Below are positions 1 through 10,821 of a DNA stretch of 64,000 nucleotides, piece by piece. Below the pieces are notes generated by a model that saw only the letters and a program-made list of their open reading frames with translations, had not been told where the DNA came from and did no database searches. The stretch spans positions 23,948 to 87,947 of the forward strand of contig JAUCBJ010003173.1 of assembly GCA_032718475.1 (NCBI GenBank), read 5' to 3'. The stretch comes from Nemertoderma westbladi (Eukaryota > Xenacoelomorpha > Nemertodermatida > Nemertodermatidae). The translations under genes and the position numbers were made by a program. How positions within the stretch are numbered: the stretch's first letter is position 1; each line of letters starts with the position of its first letter.

Positions 1-298
1 CTGCGACTGTAGGGGTCTTCTGTTGCACCCTAAAAATGTGTACCACAGGCTATATTACCTAACTGAAATAGAGGAGAATCAAGTATAGACAAAACATATG
101 TGCATACATTTTAATTTCAAAGATACATGCCCATAAATAAACGTTCAATAGTGTGCCCGCATCACTCTAGCTAGCCTTTGACTATTGCATTAGTTGAAGG
201 GGCGACTCACCAACTGTTAAAACTAATTGGTGAATAATGGTGAGTCAGCCCTAATGGGCTGACAGTTACAGGTATGACCACCTTACTACCATAGGGTT
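1..298. other. no gene seen
   Basis: AT-rich unique-looking DNA. I see no open frame, RNA gene or repeat structure in it. Confidence 0.5.
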
Positions 299-704
299 TC
301 TGGACAATTACGACCCGGACAATTGCGACTCGGACAATTGCGACCCATGATTTTATATTATTTTTCTGGGTTAAATTGTACAGGTAGATAAATTACTGTA
401 GCTAAATTTAAACAAGGCTACGGTTGGCCCTACATTATTTGCAATTAGATATTCTGGAATGCTTACAATTAAATTTAATTGTTTTAGCATAACCAATGTA
501 AAGTATTTTGTTCACATTGCTCATGCAGTACATTTTTTTACCAGCTATTGCTATAATATATATAAAATCTATAATTTTGTATAACTATTTATTTGTGGTT
601 GTGTTGCAATTGACAGGGTCGCAATTTTCCAGGTCACAATTTTCTGTGTCGCAATTTCTCACGCAATTGCCCAGGAAGCGATTGCCCGGGTCGCAATTGT
701 CCTA
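299..704. mobile_element. candidate DNA element with repeated GGACAATTGC-type ends
   Basis: The left end (about 299-343) carries three head-to-tail copies of a CGACCCGGACAATTG-like unit. The right end (about 617-704) carries about five copies of its reverse complement (GGGTCGCAATTGTCC-like). The interior is about 270 bp of AT-rich DNA. Short tandem units in inverse orientation at both ends suggest a non-autonomous DNA transposon with subterminal repeats. No protein is encoded and I could not define target-site duplications. A one-sided array of a similar unit lies at 8462-8590. Confidence 0.4.
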
Positions 705-796
705 TTGTCCTCCTATGGCACTATATGCCATAGTAGTGGCATGAGCTGAGCGCTCGAGGACCCGGAACTGTGAGAATTTCTACCTGATCCTGACCT

Positions 797-1125
797 GCTA
801 CAACTTCTACTGAATAAAGTGGAAAGGGCTGTGAGGGATGTTGTCCTGAAACTGAATAAAAGTATTTTTATGTTAATAGAAGCATGGGGGGGGGGGGGGG
901 GGGTGTATCAATTAAAGATGACTTACAGTAACTTGGGTCAGTAACTTGGGGGTCATAAGTTAGGCATAGAAAATGCATACATAGCTCTATCAAAATGTAT
1001 TATCCCGATTTGAGCCATAGATAGTGGAGAGTTATGAACGCAGATTACGATTCAGATGGCACTAATTTATAAATAAATATGAGGTCATACCAGATCGATT
1101 TACTTTTCTGGGAACCAGAGCCCAA
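797..1125 (+). pseudogene. scraps of second non-LTR retrotransposon family
   Basis: Two pieces match the non-LTR fragment at 49943-50868. About 800-835 matches the part just after its FADD box (CTTCTACTGAA then AAGTGGAAAGGGCT). About 1033-1120 matches its 3' part (the GCAGATTA..GATTCAG stretch, then a GATCTACTTTTCTGG-like stretch). A third relative is at 46150-46350 on the minus strand. A run of about 16 G near 888 lies between the two pieces. These are decayed fragments just upstream of the sulfotransferase. Confidence 0.45.
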
Positions 1126-1321
1126 GGAAAGTTTAGCGTGGACGAATGAGTAGATTGGTAGTACTATTGGTAGATTGGTAGTGGATACTAAGCAACACTT
1201 TAGTTTAAAATTATACTTAATTCTTTTAATATTATGATTTTGCTACAGTTGGAATTATTAGCCAAACTAATTTATTAATTAAATAACTTACTAATTATAA
1301 TATAACTTAACTTGAATTATC

Positions 1322-2347
1322 ATGGATTTCGAATTGTCTGATGGAGTTCATGTAGAAGAAGTAACTGGACATGCCTTCAATGAGTTTGCTGCCTGCCAGA
1401 AGTTTTATAAAGACAGGAAGTTTTTCCGATTTCTCCCATGTGGTACTGTCTATCCAGCACTATTTGCTCAATATGAAAAACAAATCAAGGAATTTCCAGT
1501 GATTCAAGATGATGTGTGGATTTCGTCTTTCCCGAAGGCAGGAACGACCTGGACTCAGGAGATGGTCTGGAACATCATGCACGGGGTCGACTTAGATGCA
1601 GCCAAAGCATCTGATCTAGATCGGAGAGTTCCTTTCCTTGAGTTTACAGCATTGATCGGTCGTGAAGCTTTCATGAAAAGCATTCGAGAAACTAAGGGTA
1701 TCAATGATCTTGATGGATGTGAAACTTCAATGGATGTAGCCGAGAAACATATATCCCCACGAATTATAAAAACTCATCTTAATTACGAAATGCTTCCCAC
1801 TGAGGTTCTCTCCAAGGGTGTCAAGCTTATTTACATTGCTCGAAATCCAAGGGATACTGTTGTTTCATTTTATCATCACTGGCAGACTTGGGCTGCTTAT
1901 TTTGGAGACTTTGATGTTTTCTTCAACTCATTTATCGAAGGAGTGACCGGTTACTATACTCCATTCTTTCCTCACGTCCTTGGCTACTGGCGAGAGAAAC
2001 ACCGCCCCAACATTCTGTTTCTCACTTATGAAGAAATGAAGAAAGATTTACCAGCAGTTATCAGAAAAACAGCGATGTTTCTGGAAAAAGAAATTACTGA
2101 CGATCAGGTGAATAAACTCGTAGATCATCTTTCCTTCAATAAAATGAAGGATAATAGACGAGTTAGTAAGGCGGATTTCCTTGACAAATTGAGGCAAATA
2201 TCGGGTGCTGAAGTGAAAGATTTCATTAGGAAAGGAATAACTGGAGACTGGAAGAATTATTTTAGTGAAGATCAACTGGAGAGAATGATGATCTGGGAAG
2301 AAAATAATTTAAAGGGAACCGATCTTAAATTCGTTTATGAGTTATGA
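1322..2347 (+). CDS. cytosolic sulfotransferase (SULT family), intronless
   Basis: Encodes a 341-aa enzyme expected to transfer sulfate from PAPS to hydroxyl or amine groups of small molecules in the cytosol. The PAPS 5'-phosphosulfate loop FPKAGTTW is at residues 70-77, the KTH motif with the probable catalytic histidine at 150-152, RNPRD for the 3'-phosphate at 174-178 with Ser182 just after it, FNKMKDN at 272-278, and the C-terminal RKGITGDWKN signature at 303-312. All key residues are present, and the length is slightly above the usual 290-310 because of an N-terminal extension of about 40 residues. The start is the first ATG of the frame, after an AT-rich leader. ATTAAA at 2397-2402 could be the poly(A) signal. 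There is no signal peptide. The substrate cannot be told from sequence. The frame has no introns, which may mean a retrocopy or a naturally intron-poor gene. Confidence 0.92.
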   Translation: MDFELSDGVHVEEVTGHAFNEFAACQKFYKDRKFFRFLPCGTVYPALFAQYEKQIKEFPVIQDDVWISSFPKAGTTWTQEMVWNIMHGVDLDAAKASDLDRRVPFLEFTALIGREAFMKSIRETKGINDLDGCETSMDVAEKHISPRIIKTHLNYEMLPTEVLSKGVKLIYIARNPRDTVVSFYHHWQTWAAYFGDFDVFFNSFIEGVTGYYTPFFPHVLGYWREKHRPNILFLTYEEMKKDLPAVIRKTAMFLEKEITDDQVNKLVDHLSFNKMKDNRRVSKADFLDKLRQISGAEVKDFIRKGITGDWKNYFSEDQLERMMIWEENNLKGTDLKFVYEL

Positions 2348-2956
2348 TTAAGATAGTTAAATAGTCAAAATATAGTTATTTTGATCATAAGATTATATTA
2401 AAAATGTAGATAATTTCATGTAGGGTGATTGATGATCTTGGCCATAGTGTGTGGACAGTTCTGTAATCAAACTGTAATTTATATCAAGTTTGATGAAATT
2501 AAGTTTGGAATTAAAATCATAATTTTATATGAAACACTATTTTGCACAAACTTTTCCGCATACTTTATGATGATCTCTAATGATTATGATAACATTATGA
2601 TCCACATAATAACTATTTATTCTAATGAAACATAGCAGTATTCTATATCCTTCTGACACAAGATATAAAATGCCAATCTCCTATTATACATCAAGAGGTC
2701 CTAATGGATATAAAACAATTTTATTTATATGCAATAGTAGTAGTAATTTTATTCCATGAATCTTCTTATTGCCGGATTCATTGTAAACAATTATTATATA
2801 TTACAAATTTCAGACCAGGGAATAAACCTTTTTGACTATCAGTCAGTAATCTGTAGACTCCAGCAACAAACCCACACTGAGAACTGAGACGACATAGATA
2901 CCTTATCTTGTAGCATTTTTATCATTGGCTTTATTGCATTAGGCATGATGAAAACA
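2348..2956. other. AT-rich 3' flank of sulfotransferase, no gene seen
   Basis: Short open frames occur here but none resembles a known protein, and base composition is that of intergenic DNA. Confidence 0.5.
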
Positions 2957-4105
2957 ATGTGTGAAAACAAATAAGCAGGTGCTAGTTCCCAAGAAGGGCA
3001 ACCTAATACTTTATGGTTCTTTTCGGGGAATCTCGTTGATCTCGATTGATGCAAAGCTATACAATATAACTCCATTAAATCGCATCAGGGATCCTGCAGT
3101 TGAAAGACTGCTATGTGGAAATCATAATAGGTAGAGTGTAAAGGTCGTGGAACCATGGAGCCTATTCTTGCACTTATAAGGATAAGTGCAAGAATAGGCT
3201 CCATGGTTATAAGGATAATCGAAGCATCTGGCTGTTATCTTTGTAGACTTCAAGACCTTTGATTCAAGTTTATGACCACGTATGTTTGGCATACTTAGAG
3301 CATATGGGGATTCCTGGAATTAATGCAGCTATCAGATCACTGTACTATGGTTCCACCACATTTGCATCTACTGTTGATGGTGACACAGATCCATTCGAAG
3401 TGATTTGGGGAGTCCTCCAGGGTGACACACTTGTACCATTTTTGTTCATAATTGTGGTTGACTATGTTCTAAGCATGTCCTTAGATCATCGTAATGATTA
3501 TGAGGTGAAGGTAACTCCACCTACCGGCTCCAGAAGTCGAGGAAATCCTGCAAAGTACCTAACTGATCTAGACTTTGCTGATGATTTACTAATACTCTCA
3601 GAATCACTAGTGGGAGCCAAATGGCTCCTCAGCTCATTAGAGAATAGGCTGCTTCTAGTGTTGGTCTTTTTTTTTTAACTCGAAGAAGATCACAATTCTG
3701 ACAGTTAACTTTAAATTTTGTCAGGAAATGTCTGATTGTATGAGCATAAATTAAAAGGATGGTATGCATGAGCACGTTTCTCTTCTTCTATTAACTGGGA
3801 TCATGGATCCGGAACTCAGGTGAAGACGTTTGAATACTTAAGGGAAAAGCATGGGCAACATTAAATGGGCTTTCAAGTATTTGGACGTCTGATTATTTAG
3901 ATATGATTAATGTCTGTTTATTTAGAGCAGCATTAGTATTCCAGTACTCTTCTATGGGAGTCCATGCTGTGCTCTAACTGCTGAGAACACCAAATATCTG
4001 GATGAAACATTCACAAGAATGCTATGCCGGGTTCACTGTGTCAAGTGCAATGCGCATATCTCCAACCAGACACTATACAACATTGGAGGTATATCAATGC
4101 TTGAC
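2957..4105 (+). pseudogene. decayed RTE-like reverse transcriptase copy
   Basis: Matches the intact element at 51887-54901 from its PVPKKGN box (residue ~553) to the NIGGVS stretch near residue 920, with many indels and stops. The longest open piece is 3259-3678, which keeps the LQGDTL and FADD boxes of the reverse transcriptase palm. It ends in a run of T. Divergence from the intact copy is much greater than for the 6592-8030 copy, so this is an older insertion. A 58-bp perfect hairpin interrupts it at 3151-3208. Confidence 0.8.
3151..3208. repeat. perfect hairpin inside retrotransposon remnant
   Basis: Two 27-bp perfectly complementary arms (3151-3177 and 3182-3208) surround a 4-nt loop. 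The left arm is ordinary element sequence. The right arm is its inverted copy and replaces what should follow, which points to a fold-back template switch at this site. Confidence 0.85.
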
Positions 4106-4267
4106 ACATTTGACAAAGACACATTTGACAATGGCACATCCGCCATTGTTTTCTCCATAAAGACCCACTAATATAATCGGCCTGCTGCATTGATACTGCA
4201 CATTGAGATGCGATTCCAGCTTAACAAAAAAAATTTGCATCACCATGCAATCCACAATTGGCAAACA

Positions 4268-4583
4268 TAATGCAGCGTGCATTAAGAATGCTATTCCAGC
4301 TTATCAACAAAGTTGCCCCACCACAACTACCTATCCCGCATGACTTTTGCGACACTATCCGCATCTTCAAGGCCAGTGTCCTTTAGGAGTCGTCTCAAGA
4401 AAGTCATAGGCTGTCCACCATGCTTTCTCCAAGGGGAAAGCCAAAGCACAAGATTGTGCACAGGCTGTGCACGTCTCTTAAAGGACGCTGTCCTTGAGAA
4501 TGCGGATAATCTCGCGAAAGTCATGGGGGTTAGTGAGTTGTGGCAGTGCAACATTTTTGATAAGCAGGCTAGCCTGCGACTGT
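4268..4583. repeat. inverted duplication of the RTE-like 3' end
   Basis: About 4268-4480 is the last ~210 bp of the RTE-like element on the minus strand (start of its 3' UTR, stop, then the CNF, DREL-like and GGQPM coding stretches read backwards). From about 4481 to 4583 the terminal ~100 bp runs on the plus strand. The two tails therefore face outward in a partial palindrome. Both halves are decayed to a similar degree. Nothing functional is expected. Confidence 0.65.
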
Positions 4584-4680
4584 AACGTAAAATCGCGTTA
4601 AGTCTTCCATTCAATCAGGTATAACTTACATGTAGTTACAACTGAATCCAAAATAGTAATTATACGGTGCCAGAAAGGTG

Positions 4681-4985
4681 ATATCAATGATTGCATTAAA
4701 ACCAGTAATCCCAGGAAGTAATGTATTAAATCCCCAGTCTGGTATAGAAGATGTATTGTTTGGAGGAACCGTGTTAGTACCAGATGAAAATTTCATCCCT
4801 AATCAATCAATGCGACTAATCTTATTAATTTCCTTCTGTGATAACAAACTAATGCGACGCATTGAAATTTAATTCCAACTTATTAACGAATCTAAACGGA
4901 AATAAAACAGGGAGAATAAATGATAAACGAGATTATCGTTTAACAATTAATCTTTAGATTGATGAGCCTTCTTCACCAGAGGTTA
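4681..4985. repeat. dispersed repeat, copy 1 (inverse copy at 35308-35590)
   Basis: The reverse complement of this stretch recurs in intron 2 of the UNCX gene at about 35308-35590, with scattered substitutions and small indels. Landmarks are AATCAATCAATGCGACTAAT and the AATCTTTAGATTGATGAGCC stretch. No coding capacity, and no terminal repeats were recognised. The class is unknown. Confidence 0.65.
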
Positions 4986-5140
4986 GGTTGTCACGTCGAA
5001 TCGCACTACTGGATTGATTTATTTTTCGATATTTTTAAATCTCAATCAACAATAAAAGCTACAATAATATCATGTCAAGCTCTAAACTGTATTTTATTAA
5101 TATTATTCGGGTGGAAGTTGAATAAAGTACAGCCCTTCAA

Positions 5141-5595
5141 GTGTCGCACATTGCGGTGCACATAGTGGCGACAGAGTGACACACATTGTGGCGCATATAG
5201 TGGCGCACATTGTGGCGCACATAATGGAGCACATTGTGGCGCACATTGTGGCGCACATTGTGGCGCACATTGTGGCGCACATTGTGGCGCACATTGTGGC
5301 GCACATTGTGGCGCACATTGTGGCGCACATTGTGGCGTACATTGTGGCTCACATTGTGGTGCACATAGTGGCGTACATTGTGGCGCTCATAGTGACATAC
5401 ATTGTGGCGCCCATAGTGGCGTACATTGTGGCGCACATTATGGTTCACATTGTGGCGCACATAGTGGCGTACATTGTGGCGCACATGGTGGCGTATATTG
5501 TGGCGCACATAGTGGCGCACATAGTAGTGTACATTTTGGCGCACATAGTGGCGTACATTGTGGCGCACATTGTGGCTTACAATGTGGCGCACATT
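5141..5595. repeat. 12-bp minisatellite, about 38 copies
   Basis: Tandem array of TGTGGCGCACAT with variants (TAGTGGCGTACA, TGTGGCTTACAA). The core 5225-5335 is nearly perfect and the flanks are more varied. Because 12 is a multiple of 3, several frames on both strands stay open and would give four-residue repeats. I take these to be by-products of the array and not genes. Confidence 0.95.
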
Positions 5596-6039
5596 CACCG
5601 CAATTGAAAAAAGTGATCTCCATCTCAAATTCGTCGCATATGAAAGTTTTCTTTATTGTTTTGCGTTTTCGGTCATTTTATTGAATGTTATTTTTCTTAA
5701 CATGCTGAATTTTGTTAAAACCTTGAATTTTAGGTTAAATCAAAGCAAAGGAAGTGGAATTTAATTGAATTACTGTATTTTTTTTAAACAAAATCACATC
5801 AAAATCGGTGAAATAAAAATCAGATAAAAAAGTGTTATTTTTGCAAATATTATTAATTCTCAAAATGTATTTTGTTTCATGTGAAAAAGCAGAAAAAGTA
5901 TGAGAGAGCAATTTAACTTTGAAAAACATTGCAATATTGCAAATGAGTAATAGTCTGGTTCCTTTTTGCCAAAATAATGATGGCGAAGGCAAATTTGGGT
6001 AATGGCTGGCATCCAACTGTTTTAAGCTAAATCGAGTGT
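5596..6039. other. AT-rich spacer, no gene seen
   Basis: No recognisable coding or repeat content between the 12-bp array and the foldback element. Confidence 0.45.
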
Positions 6040-6311
6040 GCTGATTCCGAATCCGTCTGATGCCAAGCTCAATTGTGAAATTTTGGGTCCCGTTTCACCA
6101 TGGCAACACGAGGTTATTTGCAAAGACCGTTTTCTATTGACTCTACAGAATTCTAACCTTGACCTACCCCCCCCCCCCCCCCCCCCCCCCATAAACCGGC
6201 ATCAGAGAATCCATTGAGGTACATTTTAGAACCCAGTTACCATGGCAACTGTTCGAAATACGTCTTCAAATGTCGTTCTAAAATGTACCTCTATGGATTC
6301 TCTAATGCTGG

Positions 6312-6342
<31 letters not shown>

Positions 6343-6451
6343 TAGGACAAGGTTAGAATTTTGTAGAGTCAATAGAAAATGACCTCCCATTGCCATGGTT
6401 AAACGGGACCCAAAAATTCACAATTGGGCATCAGACGGATTCGGAATCAGC
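6040..6451. mobile_element. 412-bp foldback (MITE-like) element
   Basis: The whole stretch is one imperfect palindrome. It starts GCTGATTCCGAATCCGTCTG and ends in the reverse complement of that. Each arm is about 200 bp, with a C run (6167-6190) on the left facing a G run (6317-6342) on the right. The centre lies near 6245. The arms differ by several substitutions and indels, so this is not a recent perfect inversion. No coding capacity. Clear target-site duplications were not found. Confidence 0.8.
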
Positions 6452-6591
6452 TAAACAAAATCATCGAATATTCAGGATGTATCAGAAATGTTGCAAACAA
6501 ATTAATTGTTGTTTTGAATATAACAACAACTTCAATGTTTAATATAAATTATCGTAGTAATTAAAATAAACAGCACCATAGTTTTAGAGTA

Positions 6592-8030
6592 CTACTAGGA
6601 TCGGCATGCTGCATTGCAGCTGCATTTTTAAGAATGCTGTGCCGGCTTGTCAACAAAATTGCTCCGCCACAACTCCCTATCACCCATGACATTTGCTAGA
6701 TCATCCGCATCTTTAAGGCCAGTGTCCTTTAAGATGCGTCTCAAGAAAGTCATGGGCTGTCCACCATGCTTATTCACTCCATGAGGCTGCCAAAGTACAA
6801 GATTATGCACTGGCTGGTCCTCACGGCGAAAGCAATGTCCTGCAAAGCGGAGGCGATTTTGTTCTAGTGTCAAGCTTGGGGGAACCAATGAGACACCTCC
6901 AATGTTATATAGTGTCTGGTTGGAGATGTCTGCATTGTACTTGACACAATGTACCCGGCGTAGCATTCTTGTGAATGTGCCATCCAGAGATTTGGTGTCC
7001 TCAGCAGTTAGAGCCCAGCATGGACTCCCGTAGAGGAGTACTGGAACTACTGCTGCTCTAAATAATCGGACCTTAAGTTTCCGATTAATTCTAGGTGACT
7101 TCCAAATCCCGGAAAGCCTATTCAAGGCTGCCCATGCCTTTCCCTTACGTATTCGAAGGTCCTCACCTGACTTCCGGATCCATGATCCCAGGTAACAGAA
7201 GTCGTCCACATGCTCAAGCATACCATCCTTTGAGCTTATGCTCATCCGATCAGAGACTTGCTGAGGACTTTCAAAGTTAACTGTCAGAATTTTGGTCTTT
7301 CTGGAGTTAATAAAAAGACCAACACTAGAAGCAGCATGTTCTAATGAGCTGAGGAGCCGCTGGGCTCCCTCTAATGATTCTGAGAGTACTCCTAAGTCAT
7401 CAGCAAAGTCTAGATCAGTTAGGTACTTGGCTGGATTTCCTCGACTTCTGGAGCCAGTAGGTGGAGTTATCATCACCCCATCATCATTATGATGATCTAA
7501 GGACATCCGTAGAACATAGTCAACCACAATAATGAACAAGAATGGTGCAAGTGTGTCTCCTTGGAGGACGCCCCATAACACTTCAAATGGTTCTGTGTCA
7601 CCGTCAACAGTAGACACAAATGTTGTCGAACCATCGTATACTGATCTGATTGCTGCAATAATTTCATCAGGAATCCCATATAATGAAAGTATGCTGAACA
7701 TACGTGAGCGAGAGACTGAATCAAAGGCCTTGAAGAAGTCAACAAAGATAACAGCCAGATGCCTGTCTTTCTTTTTTGATAACTCTTCAATTATCCTTCT
7801 AAGTGCCAAAATGGGCTCCATGGTCCCACGACCTTTACGGAACCCATTCTGATTTCCACGTAGCAGTCTCTCAATGGGATCCCTGATGCGATTTAATAGA
7901 ATTCTATTGTATAGTTTTGCAGCAATCGAGATCAATGAGATTCCCCGAAAAGAACCATAGAGTGTTAGGTTGCCCTTCTTGGGAACTGGCACCAACTTAT
8001 TTGTTTTCATTTCTTGTGGGACTCTTGTTG
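6592..8030 (-). mobile_element. 5'-truncated young RTE-like non-LTR retrotransposon
   Basis: Nearly identical to the 3' half of the element at 51887-54935, including the short 3' UTR and a tail ending in a TAG/AGT microsatellite (ACTACTAGGATC on the plus strand at the left edge). The match stops at about 8030, inside the codons before the RT domain. This is the 5' truncation typical of target-primed reverse transcription. Confidence 0.9.
6628..8010 (-). CDS. reverse transcriptase half of RTE-like ORF, 460 aa open frame
   Basis: An uninterrupted frame equal to residues 545-1004 of the intact ORF at 51887-54901. It holds the RT fingers (PVPKKGN), palm motif A (FVDFFKAFDSV), motif B (LQGDTLAPFLF), the FADD catalytic box, the thumb and the C-terminal RLRFAGHCFRRE and DREL-WR region. 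The endonuclease is missing. Only about seven residues differ from the intact copy by eye (for example GVLQ/GILQ, FCYL/FFYL, WRSN/WRCN), so the insertion is recent. The ATG at 8010 is an internal methionine, so this fragment is probably not expressed as a functional protein. Confidence 0.88.
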   Translation of the reverse strand: MKTNKLVPVPKKGNLTLYGSFRGISLISIAAKLYNRILLNRIRDPIERLLRGNQNGFRKGRGTMEPILALRRIIEELSKKKDRHLAVIFVDFFKAFDSVSRSRMFSILSLYGIPDEIIAAIRSVYDGSTTFVSTVDGDTEPFEVLWGVLQGDTLAPFLFIIVVDYVLRMSLDHHNDDGVMITPPTGSRSRGNPAKYLTDLDFADDLGVLSESLEGAQRLLSSLEHAASSVGLFINSRKTKILTVNFESPQQVSDRMSISSKDGMLEHVDDFCYLGSWIRKSGEDLRIRKGKAWAALNRLSGIWKSPRINRKLKVRLFRAAVVPVLLYGSPCWALTAEDTKSLDGTFTRMLRRVHCVKYNADISNQTLYNIGGVSLVPPSLTLEQNRLRFAGHCFRREDQPVHNLVLWQPHGVNKHGGQPMTFLRRILKDTGLKDADDLANVMGDRELWRSNFVDKPAQHS

Positions 8031-8199
8031 TATGGTATAGTTTTAGACTCTAGTACTCTAAGTTTTAGAGTAGTTGTATTCAATTAACTGTATTCTACTA
8101 CAGTGAGTGTAGTAGGCAATGGTGTTGTGTTAAGATTTGCAATAATTTGTCTATATAAATTCTGCTGCCTCCGTTGAATAGTAGTTAGCATACCCCAAG

Positions 8200-8590
8200 G
8201 GCGCAACCAGGGGGGGGGGGAGGGGTGTTGTCTATGGGGGCAATAACTGACCACCAGCCCCCCCCCCCCCCCCCCCTCCAAAAAAAAACTTGTGCGCGCA
8301 ATTCGCGCTCGCAAACTGCATGCTATTTCCGCGTAGAAACATATGCGCGCGAGATTTGGGGAACCCCATAACGGCCATGTCGCGTGCAAACTACGTGTCA
8401 TTTCTGTTTTTAATTTTGTCTGGGCGAGAAATTTGAATTTATGTGTCATACTGTTCAGCTGTTCAACAATTGCCCCCCGGACAATTACCCCCCAGACAAT
8501 TGCCCCGCGAGGGCAATTGCCCCCCGGGACTATCGCCACCTCCCGGAAAATTGTCCCCCGGACAACTTGCCCCCCAAACAATCACCCCAA
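8200..8590. repeat. G/C homopolymer runs and GGACAATTGCCCCCC-like array
   Basis: A G run near 8210-8225 and a C run near 8258-8277 are followed at 8462-8590 by about eight degenerate units of the type CCCCCCGGACAATTG. The unit resembles the arrays at the ends of the elements at 299-704 and 14577-15732, so this may be one end of a related element whose partner end is lost. Confidence 0.5.
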
Positions 8591-9484
8591 GGAAAATTTC
8601 AAAATAATAAATTGCATGCATGAGCTCGCATATATTTTTAGTTCATGTAATTTTCATAAATAAGTTAGAACATTAATAATATGAGCACAGTAATTTATAT
8701 TCTTTCATGTAAGGACATCCCATATTTATTAATCAGGATTCCTACATTTTAATATTGTGAGCAATTGATTTTAAGTAGTTTAGTATGGACCTATTCTTAT
8801 AGTGTGAAACTATATTACGGATTCGCGCATTGATGTTCTTATATTTGATGCGTTGCAATGGTGCTGAGACAAAGCGTTATTCCAATCCAATATCTCTATT
8901 GCGTTGCTATGTTCCAGAACATTGAGTATTTATTAAATAGAATAAAAGGCATCTAGCGAACGATAATTCTTGCAATCTTTGAACGCCTATATCTCAGCTG
9001 TTTATCAACGAAATTCAGATATTGTTACATATTTCGAATCCTTGAAACGCAAACTTTCTAATGATATGAAAAATTACGACTAATGTGAAGAATGGCTACG
9101 ATACGGAGGGTGCGATTTCGGAAAAAGACACTTTTATAAAACGTTTATTAAAAAAATTTAAAGACGAAATCGAAAATTCCGGCTTCATGGGGTCATCGAC
9201 GGTGAGTGGAGCTAGTTGAGTTTCAAATTTCAAGCAATATGATAAAGATTTGTAGAAAAATTTAGGGGGTCCGTGTCATCAGAAAATGACACTATATTAC
9301 GGGACATGGTGTATATTTTGTAGCAATTATATTTTTAATTATGGCTGATATGTAGCAAAAATAACAAGTGCTATTCACGTTTATTTATTGTTTTGGTTAG
9401 AATGACATGTCACGTGACCTACTCCTTTCCCTGAAAATATAAGGATCAAACGCTGGATGACCTAACAATATAGTAGGCCTACCA
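8591..9484. other. AT-rich DNA, no gene seen
   Basis: No coding signal. About 8975-9070 resembles 25990-26080 (shared wording around TATCTCAGCTGTTTATC and CGAAATTCAGAT), so it is probably a decayed dispersed repeat. Confidence 0.4.
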
Positions 9485-9690
9485 TTTAAGGAAGGGGGGG
9501 GGGGGGGGGGGGGGGGGGGTACACCACTGTCGGACAACTCTTTGATTTATCACTCTCAGCGTTTCAAAATTGTTTTGTTTTGGCTATAATTTGGAATATA
9601 TGTACCTAAGATGCTATTATTCTACATGACAGGTCAGAAAAATCTTATTTTTCGCTATTTAATATTAGTTAATACTAGTTAACAATAAAA
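9485..9690. mobile_element. one end of a G-run TTAA element
   Basis: TTAA at 9485-9488 is followed by a ~28-nt G run and TACACCA. The next ~150 bp is the reverse complement of the right end of the element at 12226-14386 (about 14205-14370), for example AGCGTTTCAAAATTGTTTTG and CATGACAGGTCAGAAAAA. The similarity stops near 9690. No matching second end was found, so this is a truncated copy of the same family. Confidence 0.65.
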
Positions 9691-10820
9691 AAAAGTAAGC
9701 TTAGTATTAGTAAGTTGTTTTTAGTAAAATTGCAATGGTTTTTAGAGTATTTTAATAGATGTGTGTGTGTGACTGGCGTAACGGATCTTAATTTTAAGCA
9801 ATACACCCTGTGAATACAGCACATTACTACTGTATCTTTTAGTATACGAATATGGCAACAAATTTTATGTATTTATGTAATTTCAATTTGTATTTACTCA
9901 AAATTAGCTAATCATTTATGTTGTTATTGCAGGTTTATATTCGTTTTGTACTTATAATCACTTATTCATGACTAAATATTTTTAGATACTACGATTATAG
10001 TTTACTAAATAAATATTTGCAGTATTGCGTTATGTTATTTGTAAATACTAAATAAAAAGAGAAATAAATCTAAAAAAAAAATATGGCAACAAAGGCTCGG
10101 GAAACAACTCAAACGGTTACATTATTAAGAAATAAAAAAGAGGAGGGTCAAATGGGTCTACTTCAGAATACCTCCAATTAAGTTTGTCGGTTAAAATGGT
10201 GGGTGGATCAAAGTAAAACAAATTTTCAATCGAACCATATATAACATGTCCGCCTATGTTGGGAACAAACTATTTTAAGCCAAAAATTAAATTGAAAAAT
10301 AAAAATTAAAACAATTCGAAATAAGCGGATCAATAATAATAAAAAGTTGAATATAAATATTAAATATAATAGTTAATAATAATAGGTTTTGAGGTCCCTC
10401 ATAAATCGGGCGGTGTATTTTTATTAAAAGGGAAGGAAATATAAATATATTTAATACATAGTCTGAAATTATTGAAATTTATATTTAATCAATTAACTGT
10501 ACCCAATTAAGGGTCCACTTAACCAACGCTGGGAATACACCAAGTAAATTTATAACCAAAATTAAATACAAATAAATTACCACCCAACCCAAGTAAGGCG
10601 CATAAATACTGATCTACAAATAATTATAATTACCTACATTATTATGTCTAACTTAAAAAATATTTCCGAGGAGCTTAGCCCACCATTAGCCCCCCTTAAC
10701 TGCTATGGGCTCTTTTCTAATGCGTGAAACCTCCCTCTTTCCCAAATCCTTGATACAACACTGTCCAGACCCCCCTGGTTCGAGTCTGAGAAATTCCACT
10801 TTTTACTCCAGTTGTCTCCA
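9691..10820. other. AT-rich intergenic DNA, no gene seen
   Basis: Long AT-rich stretches without open frames and with no repeat identified. A short CT-rich stretch (about 10675-10810) precedes the 23-bp array. Confidence 0.45.
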
Positions 10821-10821
10821 A

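Noticed and set aside
5137-5628. Open frames of 79-163 codons over the 12-bp array
   Set aside because: They occur in several frames on both strands simply because the period is a multiple of 3.
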